DNA from: Devosia sediminis
GTDB taxonomy: Bacteria; Pseudomonadota; Alphaproteobacteria; Rhizobiales; Devosiaceae
NCBI RefSeq assembly: GCF_016411825.1
Contig: NZ_JAEKMH010000001.1
Span: forward strand, 620,001 to 684,000
Direction: 5' to 3'
DNA length: 64,000 bases
The notes under the pieces were generated by a model. That model did not search any database. It saw nothing but the letters and a program-made list of their open reading frames with translations, and was not told where the DNA came from. Below are positions 9,628 to 17,972 of the stretch, one piece after another. How positions within the stretch are numbered: the stretch's first letter is position 1; every line of letters begins with the position of its first letter. The translations under genes and the position numbers were made by a program.

Positions 9628-9640
9628 GCTTCACTGGTGA

Positions 9641-9732
9641 CGAGATGGACCACCCGATCAAGTCGGGTGGTGACGATGGGGTAGGATCCGATTTTCCCAC
9701 GCCGTCATTGCCTGGCTTGACCGGGCAATCCA
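9641..9732. repeat. Pair of intergenic palindromes (REP-like)
   Basis: Two hairpins lie between the rhodanese and transporter genes. The first is CCACCCGA-TCAAG-TCGGGTGG at 9650-9670; the second is ATTGCCTGG-CTTGA-CCGGGCAAT at 9707-9729 with one mismatch. The loops share TCAAG/CTTGA, so the two hairpins are in opposite orientation. Sequences such as CATTGCCCGGCTTGACCGGG are common dispersed intergenic repeats in this bacterial order. They may also modulate expression between the two genes. Copy number in the genome cannot be judged from this window. Confidence 0.6.
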
Positions 9733-9813
9733 ATCTTCGTTCCACGCATCGGATGTTGCGCCCAGCGGTCGCAGCATCCAAAGCTTTTTCAAGACCTGCA
9801 CATTTCGAGAATC

Positions 9814-11028
9814 ATGACCGACATTTCCGCAACCGCGCCAAAGTTCCTGCCGCCAGCGGTGGCAGACCGAGGCCCGCTCTTCGTCGCCGCGCTCATGCTG
9901 CTGGCCGGCTTCGCCTTCATCACCTGGCAGGTCGACCTGCGGCAGGGCGCTCTGTTCCTGGTCGGCGGCGGGCTGGGCGTCGCGCTTTATCATGGCTCGT
10001 TCGGCTTCACCGGCGGCTGGAAGCGCATGGTGTTGGAAAAGCGCGGTCGCGGCATGCGGGCGCAGATGCTGACCATCGGCGTCGCGGCGCTGGCCATGAT
10101 CCCGCTGGTGGCGGCCGGCAATATCGGCGGACAGGCCATGGTCGGGGCCATGGCGCCGGTCGGCGTATCCGTGCTGATCGGCGCAACCATTTTCGGGCTC
10201 GGCATGCAGCTCGGCGGCGGTTGCGGCTCGGGCACGCTGTTCACGGTGGGCGGCGGCTCCGCGCGCATGCTGGTGACGCTGGTCTTCTTCATCATTGGCG
10301 CCGTTGTCGGCACCGCGAATCTGCCGTTCTGGCTGGAGCAGCCGGCGCTGCCGGCCATAAGCCTCGGCGCCGAACTCGGGGTGGGTTTCGCCCTGGCGGC
10401 GACCATTGCCGGTCTCGGGCTGGTGGCGCTGGTAACCGCACTGATCGAGAAGCGCGTCCACGGCAATATCGAGGCCGAGCCGGCTCCCGCGCGGCAGGGC
10501 TGGAGCTGGATTCTCTATGGGCCGTGGCCGCTGATCGGGGCGGGCCTTGTGCTGGCGCTGCTCAATGTCGTCACACTGCTGCTGGCAGGACACCCCTGGT
10601 CGATCACTTATGGGTTTGGTCTCTGGGGCGCCAAAATCGCCGATGCCGTCGGCATTCCGGTGGCAAGCTGGGAGTTCTGGACCTGGCCGGCACAGGCGCA
10701 GGCGCTCAATTCCTCGGTGCTGGCCGATACGGTTTCGGTCATGGATTTCGGCCTGGTGCTGGGCGCGGCTCTGGCTGCGGCCATTGCCGGCAAGTTTGCC
10801 CCCAAGGCCAAGCTGCCGCTGGGCTCGCTGCTGGCGGCCATAGTCGGCGGGCTCCTGATGGGCTATGGCGCGCGCCTGTCATTCGGCTGCAATATCGGTG
10901 CCCTGTTCTCGGGAATCGCCACGGGGAGCCTGCATGGCTGGCTGTGGTTCGCGGCTGCCTTTGTCGGTTCATTCGTTGGCGTCTGGGCGCGCCCGTTTTT
11001 CGGTCTTGATGGGTTCGCCAGGAAATGA
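9814..11028 (+). CDS. YeeE/YedE family sulfur-compound transporter (TsuA-like)
   Basis: A 404-residue membrane protein with about nine to ten hydrophobic segments and two copies of the family signature: GMQLGGGCGSGTLF near residue 130 and GARLSFGCNIGALFSG near residue 355. The cysteines in these motifs are the ones that pass thiosulfate through the membrane in TsuA. The preceding gene encodes a periplasmic rhodanese, which supports a sulfane-sulfur substrate. The following Cys-repeat gene overlaps the stop by four bases (ATGA), so the two are translated together. Exact substrate (thiosulfate or another) is not determined by sequence. Confidence 0.88.
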   Translation: MTDISATAPKFLPPAVADRGPLFVAALMLLAGFAFITWQVDLRQGALFLVGGGLGVALYHGSFGFTGGWKRMVLEKRGRGMRAQMLTIGVAALAMIPLVAAGNIGGQAMVGAMAPVGVSVLIGATIFGLGMQLGGGCGSGTLFTVGGGSARMLVTLVFFIIGAVVGTANLPFWLEQPALPAISLGAELGVGFALAATIAGLGLVALVTALIEKRVHGNIEAEPAPARQGWSWILYGPWPLIGAGLVLALLNVVTLLLAGHPWSITYGFGLWGAKIADAVGIPVASWEFWTWPAQAQALNSSVLADTVSVMDFGLVLGAALAAAIAGKFAPKAKLPLGSLLAAIVGGLLMGYGARLSFGCNIGALFSGIATGSLHGWLWFAAAFVGSFVGVWARPFFGLDGFARK

Positions 11029-11462
11029 GCACACGCAACACTCTGCTCTTCGGCGCCGCCCTGGCCGTTACCACCGCCGCCATCGCCTATGATCATGCCA
11101 CCAATCCGGTGCCACCGAGGGTGACCGCGGCAACCGCGACAGCCTCGGCTGGGTCGGCGCCCTGCGCTGCCGGTGCAGCCCCTTGCGTTGCCGGCGCGGT
11201 GGCGCCGTGTGCCGCTGGTGCACCCGCGAAGGCCGCGCCTCCGCCACCGCCGGCTGCGGCGCCCTGTGCCGCAGGTGCTCCAGCCAAGGCAGCCCCGCCG
11301 CCGCCACCGGCGACTCCACCTGCCGCCGCACCGGAGAAGCTTGCTCCTCCACCACCACCCGCTGTGCCGCCTCAGGAAACGGAAAAGCTCGCGCCGCCGC
11401 CCGCGCCGAAGGCCAAGCCTGCCGGTGAAGAGGCGCCCGACCTCGTGGTCGAGGCGGACTGA
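11025..11462 (+). CDS. Secreted Ala/Pro-rich protein with Cys repeats (PCAAGA)
   Basis: Not a family I recognise. The 145-residue product starts with a hydrophobic stretch (residues 6-22) that can serve as signal peptide or membrane anchor. It then contains four PC[A/V]AGA units; the 18-residue block APCAAGAPAKAAPPPPPA occurs about twice. A Pro/Lys-rich tail ends in EEAPDLVVEAD. The start ATG overlaps the transporter stop (ATGA), so it belongs to the sulfur locus. Regularly spaced cysteines beside a rhodanese and a thiosulfate-type transporter suggest a periplasmic sulfur-binding or delivery peptide, but this is inference. Overlapping frames give long readings because the DNA is repetitive; this frame is preferred for its start, signal peptide and overlap. 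Confidence 0.65.
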   Translation: MSTRNTLLFGAALAVTTAAIAYDHATNPVPPRVTAATATASAGSAPCAAGAAPCVAGAVAPCAAGAPAKAAPPPPPAAAPCAAGAPAKAAPPPPPATPPAAAPEKLAPPPPPAVPPQETEKLAPPPAPKAKPAGEEAPDLVVEAD

Positions 11463-11608
11463 CAGGTCCGTCTCCGTCCATGGGCGGTCGCGCATTCACC
11501 ATGCGGTCCAAATGGCCTGGGCTTCCTGCAACCAAAGGCGCACAGATGCGTTTGGAGCGGGTTAGGGATGCAGCTTGCACCTGACGCGTTATTGGGGGGC
11601 AGGGGCAT

Positions 11609-13054
11609 ATGGACGAGGTTGACTACGAGCGCATCTTTGACGCGCTTCCCAGCCCGTTCATGATCCTCGATCGCAACCTGCGCTTTGTCACGGCCAACGC
11701 CGCCTATCTCGAGACCACCAGCAGCACGCTTGACGACCTGGTCGGCAAGTATGTGATGGATCGGTTTCCCGAGCCGGGCGAAAGCGGGCGTCGGCTCGAG
11801 CAGTCCTTCCAGAAGGTCGCTGCGACCGGCGAGGCAGACACGCTGGCCTACCTGCCATATCCAATCGCGGAACCGAACGGCACGGTGCGGCATCGCTACT
11901 GGACGGCCGTGCATGTGCCGATCCTGGATGCGCGCGGCCAAGTCGAATACATCTTGCAGAACACGGTCGACGTGACCGAATTTGCCCGCATTCGCGAAAT
12001 GGCGACACTCCCGTTTTCTTCGCTGTCGGCAGCGACGCGCCTCATGGAGCGGACACTTGAGGCCGAGGCGGCGAGCGCCGACTTCCGGCGGCTGTTCCAG
12101 CAGGCTCCCGCCTTTTTCGCGGTACTGTCCGGTCCCACCCACATTTTCACCTTCTCATCTGACTCCTATACGCGGCTGATTGGCGGTCGCAATGTCATCG
12201 GCCGGCCGATTGCCGATGCGCTTCCGGAGGTCGTGGAGCAGGGCTTCGTCGACCTGCTGGACCAGGTCTACATCGATGGTCATGTGCATCAGGCCGAGGG
12301 CGCCCGCGTGATCCTCGATAATGAGCCGGGCCGGCCACCGCAGGAGTATTTCCTGGATTTTTCCTACAATCCCATCCGCGACAGCGCCGGCAATATTACC
12401 GGCATCTTCGTGCAGGGCATGGACCGCACCGATGCGTTCCGGGCGACGCAGCGGCAGCGCCTGATGATCGATGAGCTCAATCACCGCGTGAAGAACACGT
12501 TGGCCACAGTGCAGTCGATTGCCAGCCAGACCTTGCGCAGTACCAATGACGTCACGGCAGCCCGGCAGGCCTTCGAGGCGCGGATCAGCGCCCTGGCGGG
12601 GGCCCATACGATGCTCAGCGACCGGCAGTGGCACAATACCGAGATCGGGCACCTGGTGCAGAAGGAACTCGACGTCTTCAGCAGCGACAAGGTCAGCTTC
12701 GGCGGCCCCGTGCTTGTGGTCAATGCCAAGGCCACGGTGGCGCTGGCGCTGGTGCTGCATGAACTGGCGACCAATGCGGTCAAGCATGGCGCCCTCTCAG
12801 TTCCCGAGGGTGGCCTTTCCGTGACTTGGAGCGAGAGTTCAGGCGATGGCCTCGTCATCGATTGGGTCGAGACTGGCGGTCCACCGGCGCAGGAGCCGAC
12901 CCGAAAAGGCTTCGGATCCCGGTTGCTGCGTACCGTGATTACCGGCGAGATGGGCGGATCGATGGAAATGCGTTATCTTGAGACCGGATTGCGGGTGCGC
13001 ATGGTCATTCCCCGTGCGGCCTATCAGGTTCAGGAGGCTCTCTTTGTCTCGTGA
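11609..13054 (+). CDS. PAS-PAS HWE-family sensor histidine kinase
   Basis: Two PAS domains (about residues 5-125 and 160-275) are followed by an HWE/HisKA_2 dimerisation box, MIDELNHRVKNTLATVQSIA with His292, and an ATPase domain with HELATNAVKHGALS and GFGSRLL. No transmembrane segment is present, so it is a soluble sensor of an internal signal; the PAS domains lack the GXNCRFLQ motif of blue-light LOV domains. The 481-residue product is translationally coupled to a single-domain response regulator that starts inside its last codons. HWE kinases of this order often feed the general stress response, which makes that role plausible. Confidence 0.9.
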   Translation: MDEVDYERIFDALPSPFMILDRNLRFVTANAAYLETTSSTLDDLVGKYVMDRFPEPGESGRRLEQSFQKVAATGEADTLAYLPYPIAEPNGTVRHRYWTAVHVPILDARGQVEYILQNTVDVTEFARIREMATLPFSSLSAATRLMERTLEAEAASADFRRLFQQAPAFFAVLSGPTHIFTFSSDSYTRLIGGRNVIGRPIADALPEVVEQGFVDLLDQVYIDGHVHQAEGARVILDNEPGRPPQEYFLDFSYNPIRDSAGNITGIFVQGMDRTDAFRATQRQRLMIDELNHRVKNTLATVQSIASQTLRSTNDVTAARQAFEARISALAGAHTMLSDRQWHNTEIGHLVQKELDVFSSDKVSFGGPVLVVNAKATVALALVLHELATNAVKHGALSVPEGGLSVTWSESSGDGLVIDWVETGGPPAQEPTRKGFGSRLLRTVITGEMGGSMEMRYLETGLRVRMVIPRAAYQVQEALFVS

Positions 13055-13412
13055 TGGACGCCGCATATTCGTCGTCGAAGATGAAACCCTGGTCCTCATC
13101 AATCTCGAGGACATGCTCGATGAGCTTGGCTGGACAGTTCTGGCCCAGGCCATGTGGCTGCCGGAGGCCGAGCGGCTGGCTGCCAGCGTCGAGGCGCCGG
13201 ACGCGGCCATTCTCGATGTCAATATCGGCGGGGTGACGGTGTTTCCGGCCGCGCGGATCCTGGCCGAGCGCGGGGTACCGATCCTGTTTGCCACCGGCTA
13301 CGGCAGGGAGGGCCTGCCCCCCGAGTGGCAGGATCGGCCCGTGATCATGAAGCCCTATACGCAGCGCGATGTCGCCCAGGCGCTGGCGGACCTGATGGAT
13401 ACCGCTGCCTGA
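13044..13412 (+). CDS. Single-domain response regulator, FATGUY type
   Basis: A 122-residue receiver without output domain. The acidic pair is in VVEDE, the phospho-acceptor is Asp58 (AILDVNIGG) and the conserved lysine is Lys103 (IMKPY). PILFATGYG near residues 79-87 matches the FATGUY motif of single-domain regulators working with HWE kinases in alphaproteobacterial stress signalling. The TTG start is chosen because AGGAGG lies seven bases upstream (13032-13037) and the reading frame begins right before the receiver fold; the gene then overlaps the kinase by 11 bases. It is probably the phosphate acceptor or phosphate sink of that kinase. Confidence 0.88.
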   Translation: MSRDGRRIFVVEDETLVLINLEDMLDELGWTVLAQAMWLPEAERLAASVEAPDAAILDVNIGGVTVFPAARILAERGVPILFATGYGREGLPPEWQDRPVIMKPYTQRDVAQALADLMDTAA

Positions 13413-13538
13413 GCGTGAGCGCCCCTTTACCAAACCTCCACCGATCTGTGAAAAGCATTGGGTTTGCAGGCCTTTTTGCAATAGGCTGCGCGGGACGCGG
13501 CAGGGCCGCACCGGAGATCGGTTCTTTTGGGGGACTGT

Positions 13539-13877
13539 ATGAGGAATCTGATGACGGGGGCGGCGCTCGCATGCAGCCTTGCCCTCGCCGTTCCGGCCGC
13601 TGCTGCGCCGGGACAATGTTCGATGACGGGCTTTGGCGATTTCGCCTGTGACGTGGACGTCGACGGCGGTGGCATAACCTTTGTGCTTCCCGATGGAGCA
13701 ACTTTCGTTTTCGCGCATGAGGCCAATGGCGAAGGGTTCGGCTACCTGATCGCCGCAGAGACTCAACCGGGCCGGAAGCCCGTGGAACTCGGCCGCTTTG
13801 CCCCCGTTGCAGGGGAAGAGGGCTGCTGGTTCGGCGCCGAAGACGACATCACGTTCTGCGCTGCCCTGGAGCAGTGA
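13539..13877 (+). CDS. Small secreted protein of unknown function
   Basis: Not recognised. The 112-residue product has a signal peptide (residues 1-19, ending PAAAAP) and four cysteines in the mature part (PGQCSM, DFACDV, EGCWFG, ITFCAAL), probably two disulfides. The ATG at 13539 is preferred to the TTG at 13527 because GGGGGA stands just upstream. The spacing of acidic and Gly residues suggests a small all-beta domain. The stop overlaps or nearly overlaps the following hydrolase gene, so the two are likely cotranscribed. The 126 bases before it hold no gene. Confidence 0.6.
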   Translation: MRNLMTGAALACSLALAVPAAAAPGQCSMTGFGDFACDVDVDGGGITFVLPDGATFVFAHEANGEGFGYLIAAETQPGRKPVELGRFAPVAGEEGCWFGAEDDITFCAALEQ

Positions 13878-13882
13878 CTGCC

Positions 13883-14725
13883 ATGACGACTGAGCCATTT
13901 GCCATCGAGATCGGCGGCGCGACGCTGGCCGGGCTGGAACGGGGGGAGGGCCTGCCGGTCGTCTTCCTCCATGCCGGGGTTTGCGACAAGCGCATGTGGC
14001 TCGACCAGATGCAGGCGGTTGACGAAGCCGGGTGGCACGCAATCGCCTATGATCGGCGCGGCTATGGCGAAACGACGAGCCCGGACGAAGCTTTCAGCCA
14101 TCTCGACGACCTCGAAGCCTTGCTCGACGCGCTCGACATCCATGCCGCCGTGCTGGTGGGCTGCTCGATGGGCGGCGGGCTGGCGGTCGATTTTGCCCTG
14201 GCCCATCCGGGCCGGGTGATCGGCCTCGTGCTGATCGGCACCTCGATCACCGGCGCGCCCTGGAGCGCGACGGCCGAGGAGCGGGCCATCGAAATGGCCG
14301 AGGAAGACGCCTGGGAGCGCGGCGACCTCGACCTGCTCAACAAGGTGCAGGCGCATGAATGGCTGGACGGTCCGCGCGCGCAGAGCGGACGCGTCGGCGA
14401 CCCGGCGCGTGCGCTTTTCTTCGACATGAATGCCAAGGCCCTGGGCAAGCCGCAACTCACCCTCGAGGAAGAGCGGCCTGACGCATGGACGCGCCTCGAA
14501 GACGTGAACACACCAGCCTTGCTGATGGTGGGTGATGAGGATTTCACCGCACTGATCGATCGTCACGAGACCTTGTCGGAGACCATGCCCAACGCGTTTG
14601 CGGTGATGCTGGAAGGCGTCGCGCATATTCCGAGCATCGAAAAGCCCGAACTGGTCAACGCGCTGATCCTCGAATTCCTCGACGCACTGGCGGGCGAGGA
14701 CGACGACGTGGATTCAGAAGACTGA
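13883..14725 (+). CDS. Alpha/beta hydrolase
   Basis: A 280-residue alpha/beta hydrolase: oxyanion-side VVFLHAGVCD, nucleophile elbow GCSMGG (Ser), acid in MVGDEDFT and catalytic His in GVAHIPSIEKPE. Esterases, lactonases and haloperoxidase-like enzymes share this pattern, so the substrate is open. The ATG at 13883 is 12 bases from GGAG; a GTG at 13874 that overlaps the previous stop is an alternative. The C-terminus is very acidic (EDDDVDSED). It follows a small secreted protein and ends at a hairpin. Confidence 0.85.
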   Translation: MTTEPFAIEIGGATLAGLERGEGLPVVFLHAGVCDKRMWLDQMQAVDEAGWHAIAYDRRGYGETTSPDEAFSHLDDLEALLDALDIHAAVLVGCSMGGGLAVDFALAHPGRVIGLVLIGTSITGAPWSATAEERAIEMAEEDAWERGDLDLLNKVQAHEWLDGPRAQSGRVGDPARALFFDMNAKALGKPQLTLEEERPDAWTRLEDVNTPALLMVGDEDFTALIDRHETLSETMPNAFAVMLEGVAHIPSIEKPELVNALILEFLDALAGEDDDVDSED

Positions 14726-14745
14726 CGGCGTACTCGCGCCGTCAG
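14722..14745 (+). terminator. Hairpin at the end of the hydrolase gene
   Basis: A perfect 9-bp stem (CTGACGGCG with CGCCGTCAG) begins at the stop codon of the hydrolase gene, followed by CCTTCCATTT, which is only partly T-rich. It may end transcription from both sides, since the host-attachment gene converges on it. The DNA up to 14875 contains several TGATTCA copies (for example near 14778 and 14797) but no gene. Confidence 0.55.
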
Positions 14746-14875
14746 CCTTCCATTTCGATTCAACACCGTCACAAAGTGATTCATGTGCTTGCCGGATTGA
14801 TTCAACGCGCTTCGTGCGGGGCTGAGGCTCTTGCAGCAAGGCATTGAGATTGAATCGCTTTCGACCGCCGCGCCG

Positions 14876-15310
14876 TCACACGGCGAGGATGCCGTCGAGG
14901 TGCCGGTCGAGTTGTGGCGTTGGAATGTTGGTGAGGTCTTTGTCGAGTTCTGCGACCACGGTTTTCTTCACATGGTCGGACAAAAGCTTGCGCAGATTGC
15001 CCAGGGCAATCGGCGCCGCGGCGATGACCAGCCGGTCGAAGGCACCGGCCTTGGCCTTGTCGTTCATGACCTCGGCGACCGAGCGCACGAATTCGGCCTC
15101 CCGGTGTTTGACCGGATCATTGCCTGACGTCATCGCGCCGCCGTTCGGACCGCGGCCATAGCCGTCCGTGTCGATATCCTGCGCCTGCAGCGGGGGAATG
15201 GACCAGTCGAGGCCCTTGACCAGGAGCAGGCCCTTGCCAGGGCCATTATGTTCGAGAACACGGGCCTGTGTGCCATCGGCGATAAGGATCCAGGTCACGG
15301 TCTTTTTCAT
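14876..15310 (-). CDS. Host attachment family protein
   Basis: The 144-residue protein matches the family named for proteins required for attachment to host cells: WILIADGTQARVLEHNG at the N-terminus, the middle EFVRSVAEVMNDKA, LVIAAAPIALGNLRKLL, and the C-terminal VVAELDKDLTN. These small soluble proteins have an RNase-E/eRF1-like (baeRF) fold. The biochemical role is not settled, and the name rests on an Agrobacterium attachment phenotype. AGCAGCAG spacing gives a weak ribosome site. It is divergent from rarD with a palindrome between. Confidence 0.85.
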   Translation of the reverse strand: MKKTVTWILIADGTQARVLEHNGPGKGLLLVKGLDWSIPPLQAQDIDTDGYGRGPNGGAMTSGNDPVKHREAEFVRSVAEVMNDKAKAGAFDRLVIAAAPIALGNLRKLLSDHVKKTVVAELDKDLTNIPTPQLDRHLDGILAV

Positions 15311-15339
15311 CTGCTGCTCCTCGGCATAGTTGTACGGGC

Positions 15340-15368
15340 GTGAAGCGCACGACGTCGTGACGCTTCAC
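15340..15368. promoter_or_regulatory. 29-nt near-perfect palindrome in a divergent promoter region
   Basis: GTGAAGCGCACGAC and GTCGTGACGCTTCAC are inverted repeats with a single extra base. The site lies 30 bp upstream of the host-attachment gene and about 140 bp before rarD. Such a long palindrome fits either a dimeric repressor operator or a strong RNA hairpin. No T-run follows, which favours an operator. The rest of 15369-15506 holds no gene. Confidence 0.45.
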
Positions 15369-15506
15369 CGTTGCAAACGTCCGACGCCGCAAAAGGTTGG
15401 GTCCGGCCATCAGCTTTGCGGGAGAGAAGCATCACAAACTCTGATTGGCGGCGCATGGCTACGGCTGCTAGACGGGCGGGGCGCACCGCGTTGCGCGGAG
15501 AATTTC

Positions 15507-16451
15507 ATGACCCTCCCAGAACAGACCCCGGAAACAGCGGCGCCCGTCGCGCCGGCGCTTGCAGCCGACCCCAACGAAACCCGCAATGGGGTCGTCGCGG
15601 CGCTGACGGCCTATCTGCTCTGGGGTTTTCTGCCCATTCTGTTCCGGCTGCTCGAACAGGCCGGATCGGTGCTGATCGTGGCCGAGCGGACCTTGTGGTC
15701 GCTGGTGCTACTCGCTGTCATCATTGCGGTCACGCGCGGCTATGCCGAAGCCCGTGCCGTGCTGTCCGATTTACGGCGCATGCGGGTCATCGCCCTTTCG
15801 GCCGTGCTGCTGGTGGGCAATTGGCTGCTCTATGTCTGGGCGGTGGAAACCGGTCAGGTGCTGGAAGCCAGTTTTGGCTACTTCATCAACCCGCTGGTCA
15901 ATGTCGCCATCGGCATGATCTTCCTTGGCGAGCGGCAAAACCGCATGCAGACCATAGCCATCGGCATTGCCGTGGTAGCCATCCTGATCCAGGCCTGGGG
16001 CCTCGGGAAGGTGCCGTTCATTGCGCTGGGGCTGGCCTTTTCCTTCGGCTTTTACGGCTTCATCCGCAAGACGGCGCAGGCCGGCCCGGTCACCGGCCTT
16101 TTCGCCGAGACCGTAGTGGTGGCACCGTTTGCGCTGGCCTATGTCGCCTACGATATCGCCACGCGGGGAGTGGGCGTCCATGCCGATCCGGGCATGATGC
16201 TTCTGCTGGTGCTGACCGGTCCGGCAACAGCCATTCCGCTGCTGCTGTTTGCCTATGGTGTGCGCCGGCTGCGGCTGACCACGATCGGCATGTTCCAGTA
16301 CCTGGCGCCATCCATCCAGTTCCTGCTGGCCATCACGCTGTTCGGCGAGGAGCTCAACGGGTTGCGACTGCTGAGCTTCGCGCTGATCTGGCTGTCGCTG
16401 GTGGTATTCTCCTGGGACAGTTTCCGGCAGCGCCTCCGCGCCACGGCGTGA
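15507..16451 (+). CDS. rarD: RarD-type EamA family transporter
   Basis: A 314-residue protein with ten hydrophobic segments arranged as two EamA units. AYLLWGFLPI after a short cytoplasmic tail, SGR-like NWLLYVWAVETGQVLEASFG and the FGEELN segment are typical of RarD (chloramphenicol-sensitivity protein group). The ATG at 15507 has CGGAG just upstream; the longer frame lacks coding character. Members of this family export small metabolites, but the substrate is unknown. It converges on the TPR gene three bases downstream. Confidence 0.88.
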   Translation: MTLPEQTPETAAPVAPALAADPNETRNGVVAALTAYLLWGFLPILFRLLEQAGSVLIVAERTLWSLVLLAVIIAVTRGYAEARAVLSDLRRMRVIALSAVLLVGNWLLYVWAVETGQVLEASFGYFINPLVNVAIGMIFLGERQNRMQTIAIGIAVVAILIQAWGLGKVPFIALGLAFSFGFYGFIRKTAQAGPVTGLFAETVVVAPFALAYVAYDIATRGVGVHADPGMMLLLVLTGPATAIPLLLFAYGVRRLRLTTIGMFQYLAPSIQFLLAITLFGEELNGLRLLSFALIWLSLVVFSWDSFRQRLRATA

Positions 16452-16454
16452 GGT

Positions 16455-17972
16455 CTATTTACCCGCCTGCGCCACTGCCTCGGTGGCCTCGACTGTTCCG
16501 GGCAAGTCTGTGCCCAAGGTCAGGTAGCGACGGTAGAGGTCGATTGCCTTGTCTTGTCGTCCAGCCGTCTGGTGCAGTCGCGCCAGGGCCAGCACGGCAT
16601 CGGGCTGCGGCACGTCGGCTTCGACAAAGGGCATGAGCACATCGCCGGCCTCGGCATAGCGGTTGGCCCCGGCCAAGAGCTCGGCGCGCGCCATGGCTTC
16701 GTCGAAGGACAAAGGTTCCAGTAGGGCAAGGAGACCATAGGCGTCGGCGGCCCCTGCCAGGTCATCCCGTTCGATGCGGAGGGCGATGAGGGCCCGCAGC
16801 GCCTCGGCACTTTCTGGTGTGTATTCGACCCAATCCTTGAGCAGGGTTTCGGCGGCAGCCAGATCGCCGGCGGCGCGATAGAGTTCGCTGAGGGCACTCA
16901 AGGCCTCGCTGGCGCCCGGATCCACGGCGAGAGCCTCGACATAGGCTGCACGGGCCTCGCCATCGAGCCCGGCCTGCCGCGCGATCTGGCCGAGTCGGAT
17001 ATGCGGCTGGGGCGAAAGCGGATCGATCTCTGCAGCTTCGAGGGCTGCGACCCTGGCAGCTTCGAACGCACCCTGAGCGAGCGCGATGTCGGCGCGCAGC
17101 AGAGCCGTTTCCAGCGCGACGTCACCGTATCTCGGCAGGCCGGTCAGTCGGATTTCGGCGCCTGCGGGATCGCCCAGGGCGAAAGCGGCGCGGGCGAGGC
17201 CCAGTTGTGCCTGCGCCAGGTTCGGGTCGATGGCCAAGGCGGCTTGATAATGTATTTCAGCCGCGGCGGCATCGCCTTCGGCGAGGGCGATGTCGCCCAT
17301 CAAGGCCCGTGCCCAAACCGCGTCCGGTCCGCCCCCGGCGGCGATGCGCAGGGCGCGCGCCGTTGCGCCTTCCGGGTCGGTGATGGCGCGGGCAGCGGCG
17401 CCGACCAACGGATCGAGCACGTCGAAAACGGCTGCCGCCGCTTCCGCAAAATACATCTCCGGCGGGGTCGCGCCCATGGGCGGCATGTCGATCACTTCAA
17501 CAGTTCGGCGGATGACACGCAGCCGCAGCCGCTGCCCCTCGGGAACGCAGTCGGCCGTCTGGCAGATGATCTCGCCCGATATCAAGGTCTCGTCGATGGC
17601 GAGGAACTGGCGGACCTGCTTGAGCACGGCATCGATTGAGAGCGAACTGCCCGGCAGGGTGAACTCGACGAGCTGGCTATCCGGCACGGCGACCAGCGTC
17701 TGGCGGGCGAGGTCGGCCTTGCGGGAATATTCCTGCAACCCGTCCCAGACGCGATTGGCAGCGACATTGGCAGTCATGCCGCGATCGGCCAGCGCGTCGG
17801 GCACGTCGATGGGTTCGATGACGACGGGATTACGCACGACCTGCGCGCCCAGCGTCGGCACCAGCAGCAGCATGGCGGCAAAGAAACCGATATTGATGGT
17901 CATGGTGCGGATGGTAGCGAGTCCCGCATCGACGCGGGTCAATGATCCTAGCGGGGGCGTGACGTCGCTCAT
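16455..17972 (-). CDS. Membrane-anchored TPR protein, second paralogue
   Basis: A 505-residue protein with one membrane segment (about residues 26-44) after a short tail, a conserved domain at about 50-200 and many TPR repeats from about 205 to the end (for example AEGDAAAAEIHYQAALAIDP). The 50-200 domain is shared with the upstream gene: VVIEPI.VP, A..R.WDGL, PDSQ, RQF, ISGEI.C with Cys137 and Cys142, LRLRVI, YFAEAAAAVFDVLDP. I recognise no named family for it. Its ATG overlaps the upstream stop by four bases, so the two proteins are made together. The topology places the shared domain and TPRs in the periplasm if the N-terminus is inside. Confidence 0.7.
   Translation of the reverse strand: MSDVTPPLGSLTRVDAGLATIRTMTINIGFFAAMLLLVPTLGAQVVRNPVVIEPIDVPDALADRGMTANVAANRVWDGLQEYSRKADLARQTLVAVPDSQLVEFTLPGSSLSIDAVLKQVRQFLAIDETLISGEIICQTADCVPEGQRLRLRVIRRTVEVIDMPPMGATPPEMYFAEAAAAVFDVLDPLVGAAARAITDPEGATARALRIAAGGGPDAVWARALMGDIALAEGDAAAAEIHYQAALAIDPNLAQAQLGLARAAFALGDPAGAEIRLTGLPRYGDVALETALLRADIALAQGAFEAARVAALEAAEIDPLSPQPHIRLGQIARQAGLDGEARAAYVEALAVDPGASEALSALSELYRAAGDLAAAETLLKDWVEYTPESAEALRALIALRIERDDLAGAADAYGLLALLEPLSFDEAMARAELLAGANRYAEAGDVLMPFVEADVPQPDAVLALARLHQTAGRQDKAIDLYRRYLTLGTDLPGTVEATEAVAQAGK

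Noticed and set aside
11173..11565. Alternative Arg/Pro-rich frames over the Cys-repeat gene.
   Set aside because: They lack a signal peptide and start signals; the chosen frame has the ATGA overlap and a regular repeat.
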